A stretch of DNA of 64,000 nt from Methylobacterium sp. Leaf104 (lineage in GTDB: Bacteria; Pseudomonadota; Alphaproteobacteria; Rhizobiales; Beijerinckiaceae). Of this stretch, positions 26,785 through 36,155 are shown piece by piece (position 1 is the stretch's first letter; the number at the start of each line of letters is the position of its first letter). Location of the stretch: the NCBI RefSeq assembly GCF_001422885.1, contig NZ_LMMZ01000004.1, positions 1 through 64,000 on the forward strand, written 5' to 3'. The notes under the pieces are model-generated. The model had not been told where the DNA came from and made no database searches. It was given only the letters and a program-made list of their open reading frames with translations. The translations under genes were made by a program, and so were the position numbers.

Positions 26785-27666
26785 TCAGGCCGTCGCGGTG
26801 CCGCGGGTGACCAGGGTGCCGACGAAGGCGACGAAGCGGTCGAGGATGAAGCCGATGATGCCGACATAGACGAGGGCGACGATGATCTCGGAGATGTGGG
26901 AGGAGTTCCACGCGTCCCAGATGAAGAAGCCGATGCCGACGCCGCCGATGAGCATCTCGGCCGCCACGATGGCGAGCCAGGACAGGCCGACGCCGATGCG
27001 CAGGCCGGTGAAGATGTAGGGGGCCGCCGAGGGCAGCATGATCTTGGCGAAGAACTCCAGCGGGTTCAGGCGCAGCACCGCCGAGACGTTGCGGTAGTCC
27101 TGCGGAATGTTCCGGATGCCCACCGCCGTGTTGATGATGATCGGCCAGATCGAGGTGATGAAGATCACGAAGATCGCCGAGGGCTGGCCGTCCCGGAAAG
27201 CGGCGAGGGAGAGGGGCAGCCAGGCCAGGGGCGGGATCGTGCGCAGCACCTGGAAGATTGGGTCGAGGCCGCGCATGGCCCATTCCGACTGGCCGATCAG
27301 GGTGCCGGTGAGGATGCCCACGATGGTGGCCAGGGCGAAGCCGAGGGCCACGCGCTGGATGCTGGCGGCGATGTGCCAGAACAGGCCCTTGTCGGTGCCG
27401 CCGTTGTCGTAGAACGGGTGGGCGATGATGTCCCAGGCCTCGGTGACGACGCGCGAGGGCGGCGGCAGGCCGGCGCCGGGGCGCGAGCACAGCATCTCCC
27501 AGATCACCAGGAACGCGATCAGCACCACGACGGGCGGGATCAGGTTCTTGGCGAGGTTCTTGGCGAGGGTGTTCAGGGTCGCCATCGTGACCAGGGGCGC
27601 GCGGGCGGGCTTGGTCGCCTTCGCGGCGGCGGCGGGACTGGCGGCGATGGTGGTGGTGTTGGCCAT
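26785..27666 (-). CDS. nrtB: Nitrate ABC transporter permease
   Basis: This is an inner-membrane permease of the SsuC/TauC/NrtB type (293 aa, about six helices). It has the EAA-type loop contacting the ATPase (NVSAVLRLNPLEFFAKIMLPSA) and the family sequence IFQVLRTIPPLAWLPLSLAAF. The ATG at 27666 shares its A with the nrtA stop codon (TGATG), so the two are translationally coupled. A long upstream reading of the frame lies inside nrtA and is not real. Confidence 0.93.
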   Translation of the reverse strand: MANTTTIAASPAAAAKATKPARAPLVTMATLNTLAKNLAKNLIPPVVVLIAFLVIWEMLCSRPGAGLPPPSRVVTEAWDIIAHPFYDNGGTDKGLFWHIAASIQRVALGFALATIVGILTGTLIGQSEWAMRGLDPIFQVLRTIPPLAWLPLSLAAFRDGQPSAIFVIFITSIWPIIINTAVGIRNIPQDYRNVSAVLRLNPLEFFAKIMLPSAAPYIFTGLRIGVGLSWLAIVAAEMLIGGVGIGFFIWDAWNSSHISEIIVALVYVGIIGFILDRFVAFVGTLVTRGTATA

Positions 27667-28955
27667 CACGCGATCCTCTTGATGCCGAGGCTGGACAGGT
27701 AGGCGGCGGGATCGGCCGGATCGAAGACCTTGCCGTCGAAGAAGGTCTCCTTGCCGCGCGAGGTGGAGGCCGGGACCGCGGTCACGCCCAGCGCCTTGGC
27801 CGCCTCGCGCCAGAGATCCTCGCGGTTCACCTTGGCGATGAGGGCCTTGGTGTCGGTCTGCGCGTCGAACTTGCCCCAGCGGATGTCCTCGGTGAGGAAC
27901 CAGAGGTCGTGGGACTGGTAGGGATACGACGCGTTGTCGTTCCAGAACTTCATGATGTGCGGGCTGTTCTCGACCACGCGACCGTCGCCGTAGTCGATGG
28001 TGCCCTTGATGCGGCCGGCGACGTCCGAGACCGGCACGTTCATCCACTGGCGCTTGGCCGCGATGGCGGCGACCTCGTCCTTGTTCTCGGGCTTGTCGCA
28101 CCATTGCTGGGCTTCGAGCACGGCCATCAGCAGCGCCCTGGTGGCGTTCGGGTACTTTTCCGTGAAGGAGGCCCGCATGGCGAAGGCCTTCTCGGGATGG
28201 TCCTTCCAGAGCTCGCCGGTGGTGAGCGCGGTGTAGCCGAGGCCCTGCTGCACGAGCTGCGCGTTCCACGGCTCGCCGACGCAGAAGCAGTCCATCGTGC
28301 CGACCTTCATGTTCGCCACCATCTGGGGCGGCGGCACGACGATGGTCTCGATGTCCTTGTCCGGGTCGATGCCGCCGGCGGCCATCCAGTAGCGGATCCA
28401 GAGATCGTGGGTGCCGCCCGGGAAGGTCATGGCCGCCTTCACCGACTTGCCGGCGGCCTTCTTCTTCTCGATCGCGGCCTTGAACACCTTCGCGTCGAGG
28501 GCGACCTTCTGGTCGAGGTATTCCTTGGCCACCGAGATGCACTGGCCGTTGGTGTTGAGACGGGCCAGGATCTGCATCGGCACGGGGACGTTGTTCTGCG
28601 TCACCCGTCCGGCCGAGATCAGGTAGGGCATCGGCGTCAGGATGTGGGCGCCGTCGATGCCGTTGCCCTCCGAGCCGAGGACGAGGTTGTCGCGGGTGGT
28701 GCCCCAGGACGCCTGCTTGAGCACCTCGACGTCGGGCATGCCGTGCTTGGCGAAGAAGCCCTTCTCCCTCGCCACGAAGAGCGGGCTCGCGTCGGTGAGC
28801 GCGATGAAGCCGAGCTTGGCTCCCTTCACCTCCGGGCCGGCGCCCTGCGCGAAGGCGCCGCCCGGCAGGGCGGTGCGGGCGAGGGCTGCCAGGGACAGGG
28901 TCGCGGCGGCGCCCTTCAGCAGATCACGGCGGTCGTTGCGGAAACCGTCAGTCAT
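27666..28955 (-). CDS. nrtA: Nitrate ABC transporter substrate-binding protein
   Basis: This is a Tat-exported periplasmic nitrate-binding protein (429 aa). From the ATG at 28955, the twin-arginine motif RRDLLKG lies at residues 9-15, followed by a hydrophobic run and an AFAQG cleavage region. The family marks include ASPLFVAREKGFFAKHGM, GIDGAHILTPMPYL, PGGTHDLWIRYW and CVGEPWNAQLVQQG. An in-frame ATG at 28979 would only lengthen the signal. It is the first gene after the regulated leader. The paralogous NasS upstream is shorter and has no signal peptide. Confidence 0.93.
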   Translation of the reverse strand: MTDGFRNDRRDLLKGAAATLSLAALARTALPGGAFAQGAGPEVKGAKLGFIALTDASPLFVAREKGFFAKHGMPDVEVLKQASWGTTRDNLVLGSEGNGIDGAHILTPMPYLISAGRVTQNNVPVPMQILARLNTNGQCISVAKEYLDQKVALDAKVFKAAIEKKKAAGKSVKAAMTFPGGTHDLWIRYWMAAGGIDPDKDIETIVVPPPQMVANMKVGTMDCFCVGEPWNAQLVQQGLGYTALTTGELWKDHPEKAFAMRASFTEKYPNATRALLMAVLEAQQWCDKPENKDEVAAIAAKRQWMNVPVSDVAGRIKGTIDYGDGRVVENSPHIMKFWNDNASYPYQSHDLWFLTEDIRWGKFDAQTDTKALIAKVNREDLWREAAKALGVTAVPASTSRGKETFFDGKVFDPADPAAYLSSLGIKRIA

Positions 28956-28994
28956 CGAACCCGACACCTTTGAAAGCATGGAGACCCGCCAAAG

Positions 28995-29063
28995 AAAAAA
29001 CCGCCGACCAAGCACATCCATCGAACGCCGGATTGGCGTTCCGTGGGGGACTCGGGTCAGCGG
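28995..29063 (-). terminator. Leader terminator of the nitrate operon (regulated)
   Basis: On the minus strand, CCGCTGACC (29063-29055) pairs over nine positions, one a G-T wobble, with GGTCGGCGG (29009-29001), directly followed by six T residues (29000-28995). The loop holds a small AACGCC/GGCGTT hairpin. The first arm includes the closing side of the preceding hexaloop hairpin, so the two structures exclude each other. Transcription would stop about 40 bases before nrtA unless the hairpin is held by NasT. Confidence 0.75.
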
Positions 29064-29101
29064 CTCTGCCGACGGATAAGGCTCGTCATCGTTGGCGAGC
29101 C
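29056..29101 (-). promoter_or_regulatory. Tandem hexaloop hairpins, ANTAR (NasT) RNA-binding site
   Basis: Hairpin 1 (29101-29080) has a GGCTCG/CGAGCC stem, a C-A mismatch, a C-G closing pair and the loop AACGAT. Hairpin 2 (29073-29056) has GTCGGC/GCTGAC and the loop AGAGCC. Both loops have six bases with A at position 1 and G at position 4, the published recognition rule for ANTAR proteins, and they are six bases apart. NasT encoded upstream has an ANTAR domain. The second stem overlaps the terminator arm, as in known nitrate and ethanolamine leaders. Confidence 0.8.
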
Positions 29102-29111
29102 GTCCTGCATC

Positions 29112-29127
29112 TGCATGGGGCGTGCCA
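29112..29127 (-). promoter_or_regulatory. Sigma-54 (-24/-12) promoter of the nitrate operon
   Basis: The minus strand reads TGGCACGCCCCATGCA from 29127 to 29112. It matches TGGCACG-N4-TTGCA at all but one position, with the required 10 bases between GG and GC. The predicted start (12 bases downstream) is G at 29101, exactly the first base of ANTAR hairpin 1. This implies nitrogen control through NtrC in addition to nitrate control by NasS/NasT. Confidence 0.75.
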
Positions 29128-29250
29128 GGTCCGGCCCGCCAGTCGGATCAAGGCGATGCGGGTTCGATCGGAATCGTTCCAAGATCTTCGTGGCACAGGC
29201 TTTTGTCGAGAATGCCTCACCGCGCCCGGGTCTCTGCGCCGCCGTCGGAG

Positions 29251-29292
29251 CCTTCGGAGGCCTCCTTCGAAGGGCGCGCGCCATCGCGCGCC
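29251..29292 (-). terminator. Hairpins downstream of nasS, possible terminator
   Basis: CCTTCG (29251-29256) pairs with CGAAGG (29268-29273), enclosing the palindrome GGAGGCCTCC. A second stem, GGCGCGC with GCGCGCC (29273-29279 and 29286-29292), lies next to it. They are 75-115 bases beyond the nasS stop and upstream of the operon promoter. They may end the nasTS message, although there is no T run. Confidence 0.4.
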
Positions 29293-29366
29293 TGCCGTGC
29301 CGCGCGCCACTTGTCGCACTGCACAATCCGCGGGCAGGTTGCCGGTGCGGGAAGCAGGGCCCCGGC

Positions 29367-30383
29367 TCAGTTCCCGAAGGCCGCGGCGTAGAGGTCGGGC
29401 CGGTAGATCGCCCGCGCGCGCTCGGCCTGGGCCTGGGTCGCGGTGATCTGGCCGGCGGATTCCATCTGGCCGAGGATCCAGTCCGCGTGTCCGGGCGACG
29501 GCGCCGCCGCCTCCGCGCCGAACATCACGAAGCGCCCGGCGCGCCGCTCGGTTCCATCGGGGTCGACCACCACCGCGCCGGCCAGAGCCCGGCGGACGAG
29601 GCCCGGATCGATGCCGAGGTGGCCCGGATGGGCGAGCAGGCTCGCCAGCTCGCGGTGGTTCTCGGGCGCCGCGCACCAGTGCCCGGCCCGGTGCACCGCC
29701 CGGATCAGGGGCGCGCTCGTCTCCGCCGCGAAGGCCGGCAGGGCCAGCACCTTTTCCGGGCAATCGGGGGCGAGGTCGCAACCGAAGGCGGCGATGCGGC
29801 CGTAGCCCTCCGCCACCGCGACGCTGTTCCAGGGGCTCCCGACGCAGAACCCGTCGATCTGTCCCGAGCGCAGGGCCTCGGCGATCCAGGGCGGCGGGAT
29901 CACCACCAGCCGGACGTCCGCGTCGAGGTCGAGGCCGCCGCGGGCCGCGAAGATCCGGAGCTGGTAGGTGTGGCACGAGAACGGGTGCACGGTGCCGAGC
30001 GTCAGGGGTCGACCCCGCGCGACCCGTCCGCGCGCGACACGGGCGAATGCGCGGGCGATCGTGTCGAGATCGTCGGCCTCAGGCGCCATCTCGGCCCAGA
30101 GCGGGCGCGAGACCGTGACGGCGTTGCCGTTGAGGCTGAGCCCGAGGGGCACGACCAGGTCGGTCTCGGGGCCGCTGATGCCGAGGGCGCTGGCGAGGGC
30201 GAGGGGCGCCAGCATGTGGGCCCCGTCGAGGTGGCCGAGCGCCAGCTTGTCCCGGAGCGTCGCCCAGGAGGGCTCGCTCACGAGGTCCACCGCCAGCCCC
30301 TCGGCCGCGGTGAAGCCGCATTCCACGGCGGCGATCAGGGGCGCCGCGTCGATGAGCGGGACGTATCCGAGGGCGAGTCTCAT
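29367..30383 (-). CDS. nasS: Nitrate sensor protein NasS
   Basis: NasS is a cytoplasmic relative of NrtA that holds NasT inactive until nitrate or nitrite binds. The 338-aa protein starts directly with MRLALGYVPLIDAAPLIAAVE and has no signal peptide. It keeps the ligand-binding blocks of NrtA (LDGAHMLAPLALAS, TVHPFSCHTYQLR, CVGSPWNSVAVAEGYG). The gene follows nasT by 13 bases and precedes the nitrate operon leader, the usual NasST arrangement of alphaproteobacteria. Confidence 0.9.
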   Translation of the reverse strand: MRLALGYVPLIDAAPLIAAVECGFTAAEGLAVDLVSEPSWATLRDKLALGHLDGAHMLAPLALASALGISGPETDLVVPLGLSLNGNAVTVSRPLWAEMAPEADDLDTIARAFARVARGRVARGRPLTLGTVHPFSCHTYQLRIFAARGGLDLDADVRLVVIPPPWIAEALRSGQIDGFCVGSPWNSVAVAEGYGRIAAFGCDLAPDCPEKVLALPAFAAETSAPLIRAVHRAGHWCAAPENHRELASLLAHPGHLGIDPGLVRRALAGAVVVDPDGTERRAGRFVMFGAEAAAPSPGHADWILGQMESAGQITATQAQAERARAIYRPDLYAAAFGN

Positions 30384-30396
30384 CCGCGCGGGCCCC

Positions 30397-30984
30397 TCAT
30401 CCCAGGAGGTCCGCCGCGGTGACGATCGCGCGGGCGATGTCGGCGATCTTGCGCTTCTCGTTCATGGCCTTGCGCCGCATCGTCCGGTAGGCCTCCTCCT
30501 CCGAGAGGCCCTTGGCCGTCATCAGGATTCCCTTGGCCCGCTCGATGAGCTTGCGATCGGCGAGCTCGCCGCGTGCCTCCGACAATTCGCGCTGCAGGCG
30601 CGCGAAGGCGTTGAAGCGCAGGATCGCCACGTCGAGGATCGAACGGATGCGCTGGGGCTGGAGGCCGTCGACGACGTAGGCGGAGATGCCCGCATCCATC
30701 GCCGCCTGCATCATCGGCACGTCCGAGCGGTCGACGAACATCGCCACCGGCCGCTCCACGTGGCGCGACAGGCCCGACATCTGCTCCAGGATGTCCCGGC
30801 TCGGACTCTCCAGGTGGATCACGACCACGTCCGGGTTCAGGGCCGCCACGCGGGCCGGCAGGTCGGCCGTGTCCGGCAGGACCACGACGCGGGTGAAGCC
30901 CGCCGCCGTGAGCCCCTCCTCGAGGATCGCGGCGCGCGCCCGGCTCGGATCGATCACGGCGACGGTGAGGGTCGGCTCGGTCAT
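30397..30984 (-). CDS. nasT: ANTAR-domain antiterminator NasT
   Basis: This RNA-binding regulator (195 aa) lets transcription pass the terminator in the nitrate operon leader. An N-terminal receiver-like domain (about residues 5-120) is followed by a coiled helix and the ANTAR domain (about 130-190: DRKLIERAKGILMTAKGLSEEEAYRTMRR, then ADIARAIV). The position of the phospho-acceptor Asp reads VVIHLE, so phosphorylation there is unlikely; control by complex formation with NasS fits better. The start at 30984 was chosen because the upstream frame crosses the palindrome and is not protein-like. Confidence 0.92.
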   Translation of the reverse strand: MTEPTLTVAVIDPSRARAAILEEGLTAAGFTRVVVLPDTADLPARVAALNPDVVVIHLESPSRDILEQMSGLSRHVERPVAMFVDRSDVPMMQAAMDAGISAYVVDGLQPQRIRSILDVAILRFNAFARLQRELSEARGELADRKLIERAKGILMTAKGLSEEEAYRTMRRKAMNEKRKIADIARAIVTAADLLG

Positions 30985-31088
30985 CGGGGTCTGAGAATGG
31001 ATCGGACTGGAGAGATGCGGCAGGTCGCTGCCGGGCTGAGGACTGCCATGTTCCGTCGGCGGACGACAGGAGGACCTGAGAGAAAATT

Positions 31089-31128
31089 TCCAGGCATGGC
31101 GCTTGCCCAGGCAAGCGCCATGCCTGGA
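31089..31128. repeat. Perfect 40-bp palindrome upstream of nasT
   Basis: Two 19-base arms (31089-31107 and 31110-31128) are exact reverse complements with CA between them. Each arm contains a shorter nested inverted repeat (CAGGCA/TGCC), so one long stem or two short hairpins could form. A degenerate third copy of the core (AAGCGCCATACCCGG) follows at about 31143-31157. On the minus strand the long stem is followed by AAATTTTCT, terminator-like, 105 bases before the nasT start. Confidence 0.9.
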
Positions 31129-31265
31129 TAAGCGTCTAGCCAAGCGCCATACCCGGACGACCGTTACCGTCGGGAGAGGAAACAGCCCAGGTTCCGCCGC
31201 AAACGGACGGGCTAATGCCGTCGGCCATCGGACCGATCGTCGAATCACGTAGCGAGGTGACCCGA

Positions 31266-31871
31266 ATGTCAGCGTGCACGCCCCCCGCTCCCTCGGCGTT
31301 CGACACGGGCACGGCGCGCGGCGTGACCCCGCCCCTCCTGCCCACCCTGATGATGGCGGTGATCCTCGGCGCCGCCTCCTATCTCTGTCATGAGCCCGCG
31401 GCCGTGGCGCCTCCCGCATCGGTTCCGGCGACGGCCGTCGCGGCCGCGCCCGAGGCCGAGGCCGAGACGCTCCACATCCCGGCGCCCCTCGCCTTCCAGA
31501 CTCAGTTTCCGCTGGCGATGGTGGCCCAGGCGGAACCGGCGCCCGTCGTCCAGGCCCACCGGTCCACGCCCCGGACGGCGACCCGCCTGACGGCCCCCCG
31601 CCGGGTCGAGGCGCCCCGTGTCGCCGTCAAGACCTCTCCGGCGGACAAGCCGCTGCCCTTCGTGGCGGAGGTCGAGGCCGCCAGCGCCGTCTCCGACGGG
31701 GACGAGGGCGTGCTGCCGGAAGCCGCCCTGCCCTTCGCGCCGACGATCCGCGCCGTGACGCGCGCCAGCGCGGCGGCCGGTGCCTTCGTGGGTGCGCAGG
31801 GCGCGGCGCTGGGGGCCGGGACCGCCAGCCTCGGAGCCGCCGTGTCCGGCTGGGTCGAGCGCCTGCGCTGA
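31266..31871 (+). CDS. Hypothetical membrane-anchored protein
   Basis: I do not recognise a family for this 201-residue protein. The ATG at 31266 has a GAGGTG ribosome site six bases upstream; an earlier in-frame ATG exists at 31215. One membrane helix (LLPTLMMAVILGAASYL, about residues 25-42) is followed by a long Ala/Pro/Glu-rich, low-complexity region and a C-terminal glycine/alanine helix ending in GWVERLR. The layout suggests a periplasmic or envelope protein anchored by its N-terminus. It is divergent from nasT. Confidence 0.55.
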   Translation: MSACTPPAPSAFDTGTARGVTPPLLPTLMMAVILGAASYLCHEPAAVAPPASVPATAVAAAPEAEAETLHIPAPLAFQTQFPLAMVAQAEPAPVVQAHRSTPRTATRLTAPRRVEAPRVAVKTSPADKPLPFVAEVEAASAVSDGDEGVLPEAALPFAPTIRAVTRASAAAGAFVGAQGAALGAGTASLGAAVSGWVERLR

Positions 31872-32016
31872 GGCCGGTCACCGTTTCGCGCGGAATGCAG
31901 CCGGCAATTGCCTCGCCGACCCTGGACCCTGCCCCGTTCGGGGACTAGGTGGACGCCAGCGATGATGCACCGCCGCGCGCCGCGTGACGGCCGGCTGCGC
32001 GGACACGAGGACCTGG

Positions 32017-33921
32017 ATGGCCGGACGGATCGAGGATTACGCGCTCGTCGGCGATGGCCGCACGGCTGCGCTGATCGCCCGCGACGGCAGCGTCGACTGG
32101 CTCTGCTGGCCCCGCTTCGACTCCGCCGCCTGCTTCGCCGCCCTCCTCGGCACCGAGGATCACGGCTACTGGAAGCTCGGCCCCGTCGAGGAGGCCACCA
32201 CCACGCGCCATTACCGCGAGGGCAGCCTGGTCCTGGAGACCCGGCACGAGACCGCCGGCGGCAGCGTGCGGGTGACCGACTACATGCCCGCCAACGACGG
32301 CGCGCATCTCGTGCGGATCATCGAGGGCCTCGAGGGCTCCGTGCCCATGCGGATGCGGCTGCGCGTGCGCTTCGACTATGGGCTGGCGGTGCCCTGGGTC
32401 TCGCACAACGAACTCGGCGACCTGCGCGCGATCTCGGGGCCGCACAAGGTGGTGCTGCGCACCCTGGTGCCCACCCACGGGGAGGACCAGACCACCGTCT
32501 CCGACTTCACCGTGGCGGCCGGCCAGAGCGTGGCCTTCACCCTGAGCTACGGCGCCTCCCACGAGGACGACCCGGCGCCGATCCAGCCGCGCAAGGTGCT
32601 GTTCGAGACCGACCGTTACTGGCGCGACTGGTCGAGCCGGGCGGCCTCGGGCACACCCTGGGACGCGATCCTGAAGCGCTCGCTGCTCACCCTGAAGGCG
32701 CTGATCTACCAGCCCACCGGCGGCATCGTGGCCGCACCCACCACCTCCCTGCCGGAGGATCTCGGCGGCGTGCGCAACTGGGATTACCGGTTCTGCTGGC
32801 TGCGCGATTCCACCTTCACCCTCATCGCCCTGATGGATGGCGGCTACATCGACGAGGCCCGCGCCTGGCGCGACTGGCTGGTGCGCGCGGTGGCCGGCAA
32901 TCCGGAGCAGGCGCACATCCTCTACGGCATCGCCGGCGAGCGCATGCTGCCCGAGATCGAGCTCGACTGGCTCCCGGGCTACGAGAACTCGAAGCCCGTG
33001 CGCATCGGCAACGCGGCGGTGGAGCAGTTCCAGCTCGACGTCTACGGCGAGATCTTCGACGCGCTCTACCAGGCGCGCCAGCGCGGTCTCCAGGGCGACG
33101 CGGATGGCTGGCGGGTCGGCGAGGCGCTGCTGCGCCACCTGGAGAAGGTCTGGTGCACCCCGGACGAGGGCATCTGGGAGGTCCGCGGAGGGCGCCGCCA
33201 CTTCGTGCATTCGAAGGTCATGGCCTGGGTCGCCTTCGACCGGGCCATCCGCTCCTTCGAGGAGGCGGAGACCCGGGAGCAGGACGAGATCCGCACCACC
33301 GGCCTCAGCCATCGGCCGAGCCGCGCCCGCGACGTCCCGGTGGGACGCTGGCGCGAGATCCGCGACCAGATTCACGCCGAGGTCTGCGCCAAGGGCTTCG
33401 ACCCGGAGCTGAACAGCTTCGTGCAGTCCTACGGCTCGAAGCGCCTCGACGCGAGCCTGCTTCTCATCGCCCATATGGGCTTCCTGCCCCAGGACGATCC
33501 CCGGGTGGTCGGCACCGTGGAGGCGATCGGGCGGACCCTGATGCGGGACGGCTTCGTGCTGCGCTACGACACCGAGAACCAGACGACCGACGGGCTGCCC
33601 GGCGACGAGGGCGCGTTCCTGCCCTGCTCCTTCTGGTACGCCGACAACCTCATCGGCCTCGGGCGCTGCGCGGAGGCGCGTGCGCTGATCGAGAGGCTGA
33701 TCGGCGTCTGCAACGATGTCGGATTGGTGGCGGAGGAGTATGATGTGAAGGCCCGGCGCCTGGTGGGAAACTTCCCGCAAGCCTTCAGCCACGTCACGCT
33801 GGTGAACACCATTCTCAACTACAGCCGGGCCGAGGGTCCGGCCAAGGAGCGGAGCAGCGGCTCCGCGGATGCCGGATCCCCGGGTGCGGCTCCGCCCGCC
33901 CCCCAACGGCGCGACGCCTGA
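32017..33921 (+). CDS. Glycoside hydrolase family 15 protein (glucoamylase/trehalase-like)
   Basis: This 634-aa enzyme has an N-terminal beta-rich domain (IEDYALVGDGRTAALIARDGSVDWLCWPRFDS, about residues 5-240). The C-terminal (alpha/alpha)6 barrel contains NWDYRFCWLRDSTFTL from about residue 254, a catalytic-acid region DWLPGYENSKPVRIGN, and the late EEYD acid near residue 573. Family members hydrolyse glucans or trehalose; the substrate cannot be chosen here. No signal peptide is seen, so it is likely cytoplasmic. The ATG at 32017 has a GAGG ribosome site. It sits 51 bases upstream of transketolase. Confidence 0.9.
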   Translation: MAGRIEDYALVGDGRTAALIARDGSVDWLCWPRFDSAACFAALLGTEDHGYWKLGPVEEATTTRHYREGSLVLETRHETAGGSVRVTDYMPANDGAHLVRIIEGLEGSVPMRMRLRVRFDYGLAVPWVSHNELGDLRAISGPHKVVLRTLVPTHGEDQTTVSDFTVAAGQSVAFTLSYGASHEDDPAPIQPRKVLFETDRYWRDWSSRAASGTPWDAILKRSLLTLKALIYQPTGGIVAAPTTSLPEDLGGVRNWDYRFCWLRDSTFTLIALMDGGYIDEARAWRDWLVRAVAGNPEQAHILYGIAGERMLPEIELDWLPGYENSKPVRIGNAAVEQFQLDVYGEIFDALYQARQRGLQGDADGWRVGEALLRHLEKVWCTPDEGIWEVRGGRRHFVHSKVMAWVAFDRAIRSFEEAETREQDEIRTTGLSHRPSRARDVPVGRWREIRDQIHAEVCAKGFDPELNSFVQSYGSKRLDASLLLIAHMGFLPQDDPRVVGTVEAIGRTLMRDGFVLRYDTENQTTDGLPGDEGAFLPCSFWYADNLIGLGRCAEARALIERLIGVCNDVGLVAEEYDVKARRLVGNFPQAFSHVTLVNTILNYSRAEGPAKERSSGSADAGSPGAAPPAPQRRDA

Positions 33922-33972
33922 GCGTTCCGGACGCCCACGGCGAACAAGCCCAGAGATGAAGGACGACGAGCA

Positions 33973-36048
<2,076 letters not shown>

Positions 36049-36065
36049 GGCTCACGAACGTGGTC

Positions 36066-36089
36066 CCCTCTCCCTTCATGGGGAGAGGG
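36066..36089 (+). terminator. Hairpin after transketolase
   Basis: CCCTCTCCC (36066-36074) pairs perfectly with GGGAGAGGG (36081-36089) across a six-base loop, 18 bases beyond the tkt stop. There is no T run. It may reduce read-through into the fusion gene or stabilise the tkt message. Confidence 0.5.
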
Positions 36090-36155
36090 CACAACCGGTG
36101 ATATCTATCGGCGACGCGGCTCCAGGCCCGGCGCCCGGACGACGAGGAGTTTTCC

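Noticed and set aside
29194..29209. TGGCACAGGCTTTTGT as a plus-strand sigma-54 promoter
   Set aside because: The -12 element lacks the GC pair, and it would point away from the nitrate operon into nasS antisense. The minus-strand site at 29127-29112 is much better.
36066..36089. Insertion-sequence terminal repeat
   Set aside because: The inverted repeat is short with a six-base loop right after a gene end, and no transposase is nearby; a 3'-end hairpin is the simpler reading.
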